DNA from: CAVIQK01 sp964613035
GTDB taxonomy: Bacteria; Bacillota; Clostridia; Christensenellales; DTU072
Direction of reading: 5' to 3'
Length of the DNA: 64,000 nt
Assembly: GCA_964613035.1 (NCBI GenBank)
Contig: CAZTFQ010000007.1
Coordinates: 1 to 64,000, forward strand
Shown: positions 51,545 to 61,175 of the stretch, piece by piece
Layout of the letters: every line of letters begins with the position of its first letter
Position numbering within the stretch: position 1 is the first letter of the stretch
The notes under the pieces: generated by a model
What the model was told of the DNA's origin: nothing
The model's input: the letters and a program-made list of their open reading frames with translations, nothing else
Databases searched by the model: none
Program-made: the position numbers and the translations under genes

Positions 51545-54232
51545 ATGTTCAAGCTGATAAAAAGCACCAAGTCTCTCGTTTTAGTTTTTGTACTGGTAGT
51601 GATACTGGTTGCTTGTCAAGCCGTTTTCGAGCTGGCGCTTCCCGATTATATGAGCGATATCGTCAATTACGGCATATACGAGGACTACGAGCCTCTGTAT
51701 AAGTATGCCGATATGGAATGTCCGGAAGGATTCTCGATAGACGACGAAAAAGCCGCCACCGGCTACGACGTCTCCAGAATCCCGATTTTTTATATGAAAG
51801 ACGGCTTTTCGACCGTCGATCTGAAAGAAGCCTATTCGGAATTGTACAACACGGATATTTCCGTTGAATTCAAAGACATCCGAGTTAAAGACAGCGAGGA
51901 ATTGTTCAACGACGTTCTGATGCCGTTTTTTAACGCTCTGTCTCCTTTTCAGGGAGAGAAATATGCCGATATGAGTGAGAGTCGGCGAGAGGAATATAAA
52001 GACGTTCTGTCGATGCTACTCGACGTGTCTACCGTAAAAGACACCGGCACTATCAATTACGATACGTTTTTAAGTTTGGAAAAAGATACGGAAGAAGCGG
52101 GAGAAGAATCCGGTCTGTGGGAAAACGACACCGTCAGGAAGCTTCTTGCGTCTTGCTTCAAGTGTATGAAACACAGCGAGTACGGCAACGTTATGCCCAT
52201 CCCCGTGTCGGCTGACAGTATTACTGAAGACGGTAGCTGGAACGGTGACAAGTCGTCGTATCTGTCTGTAGACGAGTACGGTCACGCCCTCGACGACGAT
52301 AAGGTCACGTACGTCTACGACGAAGCGTCCGAGAGAGCGGCTTCCATGTACGACTACGAAATCATCATGTGCCACAGAGTGTTCGGATACGCTTATAAAT
52401 ATAAGGACGGCGAAAAGTGGGTGGACAACGTCTTGGGCACCAGCGTATCCACGGCGAAAGAACGCGCGGACAAATTCAACGCGGATCACGGAATAGACGT
52501 GTCGGAAAAAAATTGGTTCGAAAAGATTATAGACAATCTCTCTTTCACCAAGACGGAGAAAGAATCCGAAATCAATCCCGACGCCAAGACGTATGAAGAT
52601 ATGCTTATTCCCGACGGACAGACCGTCCAGACGTCCGACTTCTCTTACATTCTCAGAAAAGGCGGACTGATGCTCCTGTTCGCATTCCTCGCACTCTCTA
52701 CGGGCGTGACGGCGGCTTACGTCTCGGCAGATTACGTGGCACGGTTTTCTTCCTTCGTCAGAGAAAAGATATTCAATAAGGTGGACTCGTTTTCTTCGGG
52801 AGAGTACGACGACTTCACCACGGCGTCTCTCATTACCCGCAGTACCAACGACGTCAATCAGATACAGAACATATTCCTTCTTATTTTAAGGACTGCCCTG
52901 GGCGCGCCGGTCACTATCATAGGCGGATTGATTTTGTCTTTCCGCATCTCCGTCGATATGACGCTGGTCATCCTGTATCCGTTGCCCTTGCTGTTCATAG
53001 GCGCGTTCATCGCGGCAAAAATCGTCTTCCCGATATTCGACGTCATTCAGACAAAAGTAGACCGTCTGACCCTCATTATGAGAGAGAACCTCACCGGTAT
53101 ACGCGTTATACGTGCCTTCAACAAGCAGGAGAACGAAGAACGTCGATTCAAAGAAGTCAACGACAGCCTGACCAAGTCCGCCATTACGGTCAATCGTTGG
53201 ACCGCTCTTATGGCTCCCGCGGTTACGGTGGCTATGAATATCACGGGGCTAGGAATTATCTACGTGGCGGCGTCGCTTATCGCGGATAATCAGAACATCA
53301 ATATAGGCGAGATGCTGGCTATCCAGCAGTATATAGCTCTAACTATGACTGCTCTGGTTATGCTTGCGGTCGTCCTCGTAATGTACCCCAGAGCCGCCAC
53401 CAGCGCCAAGCGTATCAACGAAGTTTTGGAGACGCCTCTTTCCGTACGTAACAAAACGGAACTTTTGCCCGAACTTACGGAATGCGGCAAGGTGGAGTTT
53501 AAGAACGTCTCGTTCAAATATTCCGAATCGGCGTCCGAATATATACTTAAAGATATATCTTTCGTCGCGGAGAAGGGCAAGACGACCGCAATAGTAGGCG
53601 GCACGGGCTCCGGTAAGTCGAGCGTCGTCGGACTTATCCCCAGAATGTACGACGTCACGGAGGGCGAAGTATTGTTGGACGGCGTGAGAGTGGACGAGAT
53701 GCCCTTAGACGAGTTGAGAGCCCGTATAGGTTACGTTCCGCAAAAGGCAATGCTCTTTTCCGGTACTATCAGAGATAATATCAAATTCGGCAAGAAGGAC
53801 GCCACCGACGACGAAATATGGCACGCTCTCGCCATAGCGCAATCGGAGCAATTCGTCCGAGAAAAATCGGGCGAACTGGACGCGGTCGTGGAGCAGGGCG
53901 GACAAAACTTCTCGGGCGGACAAAAGCAACGTCTATCCATTGCCCGTGCGGTGGTGAGGAAGCCGGAAGTGTTCGTTTTCGACGACAGCTTTTCCGCACT
54001 CGATTTTCTTACCGACAGGAAGTTAAGGACGGCTCTTAAAGAAATCACGTCGGAGTCCGCCGTCATAATCATCGCGCAGAGAATAGGCACCGTTCTCGAC
54101 GCGGACAACATCATAGTTATGGACAACGGCAGAATAGTTGACGCGGGACGTCACGAAGAGCTCCTTCGTCGATGCTCCGTCTATCGGGATATCTGCTTGT
54201 CTCAAATGAGTAAGGAGGAGTTGGGGTTGTAA
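51545..54232 (+). CDS. ABC exporter half-transporter A with large extracytoplasmic insertion
   Basis: 895 residues, about 300 more than the usual 580-610. Membrane helix 1 (about residues 10-32) is followed by an insertion of about 330 residues (45-370) before helix 2 (373-400), placed outside the cell by topology. The NBD starts near residue 650: Walker A GGTGSGKSS (about 685), signature FSGGQKQR, Walker B VFVFDDSFSALD. The Asp in place of the catalytic Glu marks a degenerate ATP site, as in heterodimeric type IV exporters. It pairs with the next gene, sharing one base (TAATG). Multidrug or lipid export is possible; the substrate is unknown. Confidence 0.92.
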   Translation: MFKLIKSTKSLVLVFVLVVILVACQAVFELALPDYMSDIVNYGIYEDYEPLYKYADMECPEGFSIDDEKAATGYDVSRIPIFYMKDGFSTVDLKEAYSELYNTDISVEFKDIRVKDSEELFNDVLMPFFNALSPFQGEKYADMSESRREEYKDVLSMLLDVSTVKDTGTINYDTFLSLEKDTEEAGEESGLWENDTVRKLLASCFKCMKHSEYGNVMPIPVSADSITEDGSWNGDKSSYLSVDEYGHALDDDKVTYVYDEASERAASMYDYEIIMCHRVFGYAYKYKDGEKWVDNVLGTSVSTAKERADKFNADHGIDVSEKNWFEKIIDNLSFTKTEKESEINPDAKTYEDMLIPDGQTVQTSDFSYILRKGGLMLLFAFLALSTGVTAAYVSADYVARFSSFVREKIFNKVDSFSSGEYDDFTTASLITRSTNDVNQIQNIFLLILRTALGAPVTIIGGLILSFRISVDMTLVILYPLPLLFIGAFIAAKIVFPIFDVIQTKVDRLTLIMRENLTGIRVIRAFNKQENEERRFKEVNDSLTKSAITVNRWTALMAPAVTVAMNITGLGIIYVAASLIADNQNINIGEMLAIQQYIALTMTALVMLAVVLVMYPRAATSAKRINEVLETPLSVRNKTELLPELTECGKVEFKNVSFKYSESASEYILKDISFVAEKGKTTAIVGGTGSGKSSVVGLIPRMYDVTEGEVLLDGVRVDEMPLDELRARIGYVPQKAMLFSGTIRDNIKFGKKDATDDEIWHALAIAQSEQFVREKSGELDAVVEQGGQNFSGGQKQRLSIARAVVRKPEVFVFDDSFSALDFLTDRKLRTALKEITSESAVIIIAQRIGTVLDADNIIVMDNGRIVDAGRHEELLRRCSVYRDICLSQMSKEELGL

Positions 54233-56076
54233 TGGAAGAACGCGATTATCGGCAACAACAGAACTCCGGCTTCGATATAGCCTCTTCGCTAGGAGTTAAT
54301 ACCGGAGAGCATAAGCAGGTGCAGAAAGCTAACAATTTCTTAGGTACTTTTAAGAAGCTCCTCGTGTATTTGCGCCCCGAGACGGGCGTCCTTATAGCAA
54401 TGGTGCTACTTGCCGCCGCGTCGGCGGTGTTTGCCATCTGGGTACCGGAAATCAATAAGAAAATAACCAATCATCTCGTGGACAGCATACAATATTTCCG
54501 CGACGTCGATATGAGCTTCGTATTAGAGATAATTCTTACGGGCGGCGTGCTGTATTTTCTGTCCGCTCTGGCGCAACTGGTTGCGGCTATGCTGGCGGCG
54601 AGTATGTCTCAGCGCGTCGTAAGACGTATGCGTAACGATATCCGCGACAAGTACGACCGCGTTGCGCTCAAGTATTTCGACGGAACGGCGACCGGAGACA
54701 ATCTGTCGAGAATAACCAATGACGTTGAATTGGTTTCCGTCACCCTTCAGGATACTATCAATCAGATAATATCGGGTTTCATGACGATAGTGGGAGTGCT
54801 GGTGATGATGTTCCGCATGGACTGGGTTCTGGCGCTTATTACAGTCGCTACGGTCCCCGTCTACGCTCTGATAACGGCATTGATAGTCAAGCGTAGCGAA
54901 AAGGAGTTCGCCCGTCAGCAAAAGTATCTCGGGGAACTCAACGGTCATATAGAAGAAATGTACGCCGGACATACCGTCATCGCCCTGTACGATATGCACG
55001 ACGAATCCAAGAAAAAATACGCCGATATCAACGGAAATCTGGAGAAAAGTACGAAAAAAGCCCAGTTTTTAGGCGGAACGGTCCTCCCCGCGATGAGATT
55101 CGTCAACAACTTCAACTACGTCCTCATATGCGTCCTGGGGGCAATAAGAGCAGGACAAAACAAAATAACCGTCGGCGATATTCAGGCTTTTATATCGTAT
55201 ATCAAGCAGTTTTCTACGCCGATAGAAAACATCGCCAATATCTCCAATACTATCCAGACCGCGATTGCGGCTGCCGAGAGAGTTTTCGAGGTGCTGGAGC
55301 TGGAAGAAATGATTCCCGACAAGGAAAATTCTCTCACCGTGGCAGGAGTGAAAGGCGACGTCGAAATGGAGCACGTCCGCTTCGGGTACGTGAAAGATTG
55401 CGAGCTTATTACCGATATGAACATATCCGTCAAAAGCGGCGAGTCCGTAGCCATAGTAGGTCCTACCGGCGCGGGAAAAACGACTATCGTCAACCTTCTG
55501 ATGCGCTTTTACGAAATAGACGGCGGCTCTATCAAGATAGACGGCACGGACATTAGAGAGTATTCGCGTAACGACCTCATGAGCCTGTACGGAATGGTTT
55601 TGCAGGACACCTGGCTATTCAACGGCACGGTTGCGGAAAACATCGCCTACGGCGCGGAAAACGCGACCAGAGAAGACGTCGAGAGAGCCGCGAAAGAAGC
55701 CTATGCTCACAACTTCATTATGCAGATGGAGAATGGCTACGACACCGTTCTGACGGAAGACGCCACCAATATATCCGCAGGACAGAGACAACTTCTCACC
55801 ATCGCCAGAGCCATTTTGAAGAATCCTAAGATCATCATTCTCGACGAGGCTACCTCCGCCGTCGATACCCGTACGGAAGTCTACGTCCAAAAAGCCATGC
55901 TCAAGATGATGGAAGGCAGGACGTCCTTCGTCATCGCGCACCGCCTCTCCACGATAATAGGATCTAAGCAAATATTGGTGATGAAAGACGGCGACGTCGT
56001 CGAAGTAGGCAATCATTCCGAGTTGATGAAAAAAGACGGCTTTTATAAGACTCTCTACGAATCTCAATTCAATTAA
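54232..56076 (+). CDS. ABC exporter half-transporter B
   Basis: 614 residues, of normal length, with six membrane helices then the NBD: Walker A GPTGAGKTT (about 410), signature ISAGQRQ (Ala in place of the second conserved Gly/Gln), Walker B IIILDEATSAVD with the catalytic Glu intact, and the H-loop in IAHRLSTI. This site combines with the intact signature FSGGQ of half A to form the active ATPase. A TM-only loop between helices 1 and 2 is short, unlike half A. It is followed by a strong terminator. Confidence 0.94.
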   Translation: MEERDYRQQQNSGFDIASSLGVNTGEHKQVQKANNFLGTFKKLLVYLRPETGVLIAMVLLAAASAVFAIWVPEINKKITNHLVDSIQYFRDVDMSFVLEIILTGGVLYFLSALAQLVAAMLAASMSQRVVRRMRNDIRDKYDRVALKYFDGTATGDNLSRITNDVELVSVTLQDTINQIISGFMTIVGVLVMMFRMDWVLALITVATVPVYALITALIVKRSEKEFARQQKYLGELNGHIEEMYAGHTVIALYDMHDESKKKYADINGNLEKSTKKAQFLGGTVLPAMRFVNNFNYVLICVLGAIRAGQNKITVGDIQAFISYIKQFSTPIENIANISNTIQTAIAAAERVFEVLELEEMIPDKENSLTVAGVKGDVEMEHVRFGYVKDCELITDMNISVKSGESVAIVGPTGAGKTTIVNLLMRFYEIDGGSIKIDGTDIREYSRNDLMSLYGMVLQDTWLFNGTVAENIAYGAENATREDVERAAKEAYAHNFIMQMENGYDTVLTEDATNISAGQRQLLTIARAILKNPKIIILDEATSAVDTRTEVYVQKAMLKMMEGRTSFVIAHRLSTIIGSKQILVMKDGDVVEVGNHSELMKKDGFYKTLYESQFN

Positions 56077-56113
56077 AGCGCAAAAACCTCAAAAAATCCG
56101 CAAAAATAAAAAG

Positions 56114-56142
56114 AAACACTCAGGAATGCCTGAGTGTTTTTT
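56114..56142 (+). terminator. Terminator of the ABC exporter operon
   Basis: AAACACTCAGG (56114-56124), loop AATG, CCTGAGTGTTT (56129-56139), followed by T. The stem is a perfect 11 bp. Confidence 0.93.
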
Positions 56143-56601
56143 GACGAAACTAAGTTCGTCTGTTCTGCCATTTTCATGACAGAAACTAAGGGGGAAGGAC
56201 AAATTATCTTCAGTATAGAGACTATTCCTTAAAATAAACTTAAAAACACCTCCCTCGTAAGAATTTAACGCAGAAGTTTTTCCGTTTTTCCGAGCTGTTT
56301 TCGGGTCTGGTTTTTACGGTGTCTATAACGTCCGTAAAATTGTAGGTTAAGATGATTCTATCGGGATAATAAAAATGCGGCACACAAGCACGCTTCCCAC
56401 ACTCACTACGTAAACTTTATAGTTGCTTTTAGATACATAAAAAAACTAAAATTCTATTGAAAAGAAGCATTAACATGACGTATAAAAATTATGACATTCG
56501 CCGAAGAGATTTTTATACATATAACGTTCGAGCCCCCTTGATTGGGCAAGACGTACGTGGCGTAATCCAAATATTTCCTAAATTATTCACAATTTTTAAT
56601 A
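56143..56601. other. AT-rich intergenic stretch without a coding frame
   Basis: About 460 bases with no credible gene. It holds two small inverted repeats near the left end: ACGAA/TTCGT (56145-56160 area) and TCTGT/ACAGA. It also holds an orphan promoter-like pair TTGAAA (56457-56462), 18 bases, TATAAA (56481-56486), and a nested hairpin ACGT-GCCC/GGGC-ACGT (56524-56554). Confidence 0.4.
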
Positions 56602-56630
56602 TTGATTTTACTAGCTTTGTCGGCTATAAT
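56602..56630 (+). promoter_or_regulatory. Sigma-A promoter of the third AraC-family gene
   Basis: TTGATT (56602-56607), 17-base spacer, TATAAT (56625-56630), leading to ATG 56651. Confidence 0.8.
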
Positions 56631-56650
56631 TAAATAAAAAGAGATTGTTT

Positions 56651-57505
56651 ATGAGACCGTATGTCAGATTTGCCATGCACGATACAATTAACAAAAATTG
56701 GCATTTGTCACGTGCAATATGGGACTACGAAATCATCTATATAGCCGACGGCTCGATGATAGTAGAAGTCGAGAAAAACAAGTATGTCGCAAAACAAGGC
56801 GATATAATCTTTTTGCGCCCCGACGTGCATCATATACTTAAGAGCGGCAGCGACTCCACTCAACAGCCTCACGTGCACTTCGATTTTTACGAGGACGACA
56901 TGTCCCCTATAATCCCCGTCTCGCTCAAGCCTAAGAAGAATATGACCCCGGAGGAAAAGAGATTCTTCCGCAACGACGATTTGGCTGCAATCGGAGCGGA
57001 TTTTCCTACGGTTATGTCTCTACACGACCACGTGACGGTCCGCAATCTTCTGTATAGGATAATCGATGAATTCCGATTAAAAATGCCCTATTCTCAATCA
57101 TATATGCAGGCGCTCCTTCTTGAGATGATAGTTACTATTCAACGCAGCTATACGGCGTCCAAGCAAGGACTCAGCCGAGAGCATATTATCGCATTCGACA
57201 GAATTAAGAAATATATAAGAGACAACGTCGATCGCAATATATCGGTAGACGAGCTGGCAGGGCTTACTTTCCTAAGTAAGTATCATTTCATCAGAGTCTT
57301 CACTGCGCACTTCGAAGCCACCCCTCATAAATATATAACCACGTTGAGAGTGGAGCGCGCTAAAGAACTATTGCTATACGACTCATTCCTTACGGTAGGG
57401 GACGTCGCCGCTAAAATGGACTTTGACTCTCAGCAGACCTTTTCCGCTTGGTTTAAGAAAAACACATCTTTATCGCCTCTCGATTATCGCCGATTGCACA
57501 AATAG
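56651..57505 (+). CDS. AraC-family regulator of the LplABC-type locus
   Basis: 284 residues from ATG 56651; two further residues are readable from a TTG at 56645. The cupin domain has IIYIADGSMIVEVEKNKYVAKQGDIIFLRPDVHHIL (about 30-65). The DNA-binding part has VDELAGLTFLSKYHFIRVFTAHFEATPHKYI and VGDVAAKMDFDSQQTFSAWFKKNTSLSPLDYRR. It precedes a same-strand sugar transporter operon and is its likely activator. The ribosome site is weak (AAAAAGAGA). Confidence 0.93.
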   Translation: MRPYVRFAMHDTINKNWHLSRAIWDYEIIYIADGSMIVEVEKNKYVAKQGDIIFLRPDVHHILKSGSDSTQQPHVHFDFYEDDMSPIIPVSLKPKKNMTPEEKRFFRNDDLAAIGADFPTVMSLHDHVTVRNLLYRIIDEFRLKMPYSQSYMQALLLEMIVTIQRSYTASKQGLSREHIIAFDRIKKYIRDNVDRNISVDELAGLTFLSKYHFIRVFTAHFEATPHKYITTLRVERAKELLLYDSFLTVGDVAAKMDFDSQQTFSAWFKKNTSLSPLDYRRLHK

Positions 57506-57602
57506 CAATTTTTACTAAAAAATAAAACAACTTTTAATATTCAATAATCCTCTCTAATTGTTTTAAACTAATCTTGAAGATTATACGGGAGGTTTTTTTG
57601 TT

Positions 57603-59252
57603 ATGAAAAAAGCATTTTCGATATTGCTATGCTTGATTTTGATTACATCGGCATGTCTTTGCATGGCGGCTTGCGTAGAGTCAGACCCAGAAGGCGTCAC
57701 GACAATCAAAATGTCCGTCGTCTGGAACGGTCTCTCCTATATGGACCCCGACTCGGACGATAATCGCATCGCAGGTATTATGCAAGAGAAGACCGGGGTC
57801 AAACTCGACGTCAAGTGGGTCAACGGCACGGAAAACGAGCAACTCGTCCGTATTTTTAGTACGGGTCGTAATATGCCCGACGTAATCATGGCTCCTTACT
57901 GGGGTGGCGGCGACGCTTGCAGCGACACTATAAGGAAGGCGGCTCGCGACGGACTCATCGTGCCTCTTGACGAGATGATAGCCGAGTACGCGCCCAATCT
58001 TGAAGGCGCCTACACAACGGGTGTAGCAACCAGCTTTATCGAAAATGAACTTTCCGCGGAAGAATTCGGCGGTAAAAAGTATATCATTCCTATGCATACG
58101 CCTAAGAATACCGACGAATATCAGAATTGGGGTTATACCGTATATTGCCGTAAGGATATATTAGAAGCCCTCGACGTCGATCCCTCTTCGATTACTTCGT
58201 CCGAAGCCGTCTACGAGCTGGCTAAGAAGATTAAGGCGGGCAACTTCACCGATATCAACGGCAATTCCATTATCCCCGCGTCTTGCTGGGCCAACGGATA
58301 CGGTGCGGAGTGCTATATGAATAGTTACAGAACGCACAATATAACCAACGTCGTAGACAAGGGCGATCATTATGAGTGGTCGGCAATGCAGGACAACGTG
58401 GAGGAAGAAGTCCTCTTTATGCAGAAGATGATATCCGAGGGACTCTTTGACAAGACGGCTTTCTCTCACAACGAGACGACTGCTCTATCCAAGCACGTGA
58501 CAGGAGGAGTAGGGCTGACCGCAACTCAATATCCTTATATTAAGAAGAATCTTGAAAACACCCTCTACGCAACCAATCCCGAGATGGAGTACGTCCCCCT
58601 CGGACCGATTCTCGACGCCAACGGCAACGCTTATATGCCTAATACCGTCTATGAAGAAGGCGGCTATTACGGATTTGCCGTGCTGATGGTATCTAAGGAT
58701 TGCTCGGAAGAGAAGCTCGTCGCATTGATGAAATATCTCGACTATATCAATAGCGAAGAAGGTATGCTCCTTGCGTATCTGGGAGAAGAGGGAGTAGATT
58801 ACTATGTAACCGACGACGGCGAGTATCGTATGACGGATGAGTTTTTTGCCAACGAAGCTCTCGATCCCGATTACGCATACAATCAAGGTATAGACTCTTA
58901 CTTCACGTTCGGCTGCTCCGGAGTGCCGTTCAATACTTTCGAGAGAGCTCGAGCCGAGACAGAAGACCTGACTTATAAGACGGTCAAAGAGATGTATCCC
59001 GTAGTGGAGAAGTCCGGCAGGCGCGCCAGCTCGTGGGACGACGACTTCGAAGATATCGATTATTTGCACGGCATACTCGAGACCATAGATTACTCGCTCA
59101 CTATCCAGAGCGCATATTGTGCCTCAACGTCTACGGAAGCTCTAAAAAAACTCAACGATTATCGTAGCGCTATTCGGAGCAAAGGCTATCTCGACGCCTA
59201 TCTCGGGTGGTTGTACGCTAAGATAAGCGCGTCCAACGATATACTCTTCTGA
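57603..59252 (+). CDS. LplA-type sugar-binding lipoprotein
   Basis: 549 residues, the length usual for LplA/YtcQ-type binding proteins. The signal ends in lipobox MAAC. The mature protein opens with TIKMSVVWNGLSY, then RNMPDVIMAPYWGGGDA, a family 1 pattern. GGGAGG (57587-57592) is 10 bases before ATG. It partners the permeases at 59255 and 60214. The LplABC system imports complex oligosaccharides; an ATPase is not encoded here, so a shared MsmK-type one elsewhere is expected. Confidence 0.92.
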   Translation: MKKAFSILLCLILITSACLCMAACVESDPEGVTTIKMSVVWNGLSYMDPDSDDNRIAGIMQEKTGVKLDVKWVNGTENEQLVRIFSTGRNMPDVIMAPYWGGGDACSDTIRKAARDGLIVPLDEMIAEYAPNLEGAYTTGVATSFIENELSAEEFGGKKYIIPMHTPKNTDEYQNWGYTVYCRKDILEALDVDPSSITSSEAVYELAKKIKAGNFTDINGNSIIPASCWANGYGAECYMNSYRTHNITNVVDKGDHYEWSAMQDNVEEEVLFMQKMISEGLFDKTAFSHNETTALSKHVTGGVGLTATQYPYIKKNLENTLYATNPEMEYVPLGPILDANGNAYMPNTVYEEGGYYGFAVLMVSKDCSEEKLVALMKYLDYINSEEGMLLAYLGEEGVDYYVTDDGEYRMTDEFFANEALDPDYAYNQGIDSYFTFGCSGVPFNTFERARAETEDLTYKTVKEMYPVVEKSGRRASSWDDDFEDIDYLHGILETIDYSLTIQSAYCASTSTEALKKLNDYRSAIRSKGYLDAYLGWLYAKISASNDILF

Positions 59253-59254
59253 TT

Positions 59255-60220
59255 ATGATCAACGTAGGAAGAATTAAAAAGGCAGGAGTAATGCTCCGCC
59301 TGGAAAACCTCGGCAGAAGCATAATGAAGTACAGACATCTGTATCTCTTCTTGTTGCCTGCCGTAGTGTGGTTCTTTGTGTTTTGTTATATCCCGATGGG
59401 CGGATTGGTACTGGTCTTCAAGGACTACTCGTTCTCCAAGGGCGTCCTCGGTTCCGAGTGGGAAGAGCCTTTGTTGAAAAACTTCGAGTTGTTCTTCAAC
59501 ATGCCCGAGCTCGGCACTATGGTGACCAATACCATATATATTGCGCTCATACGTCTGGCACTCTTCCCCGCTCCGATAATATTAGCGATAATGCTCAACG
59601 AGGTCAAGAATCCCGTCTTCAAGAAATTTATCCAGACGGTATCGTACTTTCCCTTTTTCATATCTTGGGTCATCGTCGCCTCGATGCTGGAGCAGTTGCT
59701 CACTCCGTACGGTAGCGGAGGTCCTCTCTACCATATGTTGCAACTCTTCTCCGGTAGTAGCGAAATCAAATATTATATGGTGGACAAGCCGTACTTCTAT
59801 CCGCTTGTCGTAGTAACCTATCTATGGAAGACGGTCGGATGGAACTCCATCGTATACCTCGCGTCCATATCCAATATAGATCCGACGCTCTTCGAAGCAG
59901 CCGAGATAGACGGTTGTAGCAGATTCAGAGTTATACGCAAAGTTATTTTGCCTCATTTAAAACCGACGATTATATTGCTATTCGTCATGGCTCTCGGCTC
60001 TATTATGTCGGCGGGATTCGAGCAGATATATTTTCTTCAGACTCCCTCCAACTACGACTATAGCAACGTACTCGACGTCTGGGTAGTCAAATACGGTCTG
60101 GAGCAAGGCAAGTATGCCCTTGCCGCCGTGGCGGGACTGTTCCAGGGACTGATAGGATTGATATTTATAGTAGTCGGCAATACGGTCGTCAAGAAGATCG
60201 GAGGTACGTCGCTATGGTAA
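59255..60220 (+). CDS. LplB-type ABC permease
   Basis: 321 residues from ATG 59255, two bases after the upstream stop; an internal ATG at 59291 with AGGAG close by is an alternative start. Six membrane helices and EAA loop EAAEIDGCSRFRVIRKVILP. The FxxxCYIPMGGLVLVFKDYSF block after helix 1 is typical of LplB/YteP permeases. It overlaps the next gene by seven bases. Confidence 0.93.
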   Translation: MINVGRIKKAGVMLRLENLGRSIMKYRHLYLFLLPAVVWFFVFCYIPMGGLVLVFKDYSFSKGVLGSEWEEPLLKNFELFFNMPELGTMVTNTIYIALIRLALFPAPIILAIMLNEVKNPVFKKFIQTVSYFPFFISWVIVASMLEQLLTPYGSGGPLYHMLQLFSGSSEIKYYMVDKPYFYPLVVVTYLWKTVGWNSIVYLASISNIDPTLFEAAEIDGCSRFRVIRKVILPHLKPTIILLFVMALGSIMSAGFEQIYFLQTPSNYDYSNVLDVWVVKYGLEQGKYALAAVAGLFQGLIGLIFIVVGNTVVKKIGGTSLW

Positions 60221-61143
60221 ATTCCCGAATTAAACCCAAAAGACTATTCAAGCCGTCGCTACCTAAAAAACGGACCTCTCCCGGGGAGAAAGTCTTTTCC
60301 GCAATCAACGCTATCCTTTTGATAGGACTCGCAGTCACGATGATATATCCGATGTATTACATCATTATATTGTCCTTCAACGACGGCGCCGACGCGCTCA
60401 AAGGCGGTATATGGCTCTTCCCGAGAGTGTTTACTCTCGATAATTACAAGACGGTCTTCGCCAACGAACAGCTATTGACGGCTTTCGGCATATCGGTAGC
60501 AAGGACAGTCATCGGCACTATCGTATCGGTAATATTGATAGCGATGATGGCGTATGCACTGGCAATCAAAGAGCTGCCGGGGAGAAAAACGTTCAACAAG
60601 TTTTTCTTCTTCACGACGATATTCTCCGGCGGAATGATCCCCATGATCAGCTTGCTCAACAAGCTGGACCTGTTGGATAATCCTCTGGTCTATATTTTGC
60701 CGGCAATATACTCGTTTTATAATATGTTGCTTATGAGGACGTCTTTCGAAGCCACCCCGAAAGCATTGAGAGAAGCCGCTCTTATGGACGGCGTCAGCGA
60801 ATGGAAAATATTCTTTAAGGTGTATATGCCGCTCAACAAGCCCGTCATCGCAACTGTCGCGCTTTTTACGGCGGTTTTCCATTGGAACGACTGGTTTGCA
60901 GGTAGCTACTATATCTCTACCGACTGGATGAAACCTGCCGCGACTATCCTTCAAGAGATGCTTCAAGAAGCACTCGGCAACTTGAACAATGCCAGTGCCA
61001 CTGGCGGCGCAGCAGTGACAACCACCGCGCAGACTCTCCAGATGGCTTTCGTCGTGGTTATTACCTTCCCGATAATGGTCGTGTATCCCTTTTTGCAGAA
61101 GTATTTTACAAAAGGCGCCGTTGTAGGCTCCATCAAAGAATAA
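60214..61143 (+). CDS. LplC/YtcP-type ABC permease
   Basis: 309 residues. A basic cytoplasmic N-terminus precedes helix 1 (ILLIGLAVTMIYPMYYIIILSF). The EAA loop reads EAALMDGVSEWKIFFKVYMP. The C-terminus ends in YFTKGAVVGSIKE, typical of LplC/YtcP. It forms a heterodimer with the protein at 59255. Confidence 0.94.
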   Translation: MVNSRIKPKRLFKPSLPKKRTSPGEKVFSAINAILLIGLAVTMIYPMYYIIILSFNDGADALKGGIWLFPRVFTLDNYKTVFANEQLLTAFGISVARTVIGTIVSVILIAMMAYALAIKELPGRKTFNKFFFFTTIFSGGMIPMISLLNKLDLLDNPLVYILPAIYSFYNMLLMRTSFEATPKALREAALMDGVSEWKIFFKVYMPLNKPVIATVALFTAVFHWNDWFAGSYYISTDWMKPAATILQEMLQEALGNLNNASATGGAAVTTTAQTLQMAFVVVITFPIMVVYPFLQKYFTKGAVVGSIKE

Positions 61144-61175
61144 CAATCAACCTTAGAAAAAACAAGGAGGTTTTT

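Noticed and set aside
51545..54232. Exporter half A considered as a fusion of an unrelated secreted protein and an ABC protein
   Set aside because: The insertion lies between helices 1 and 2 in one frame, and helix 1 leads directly into it; a frame fusion is not needed.
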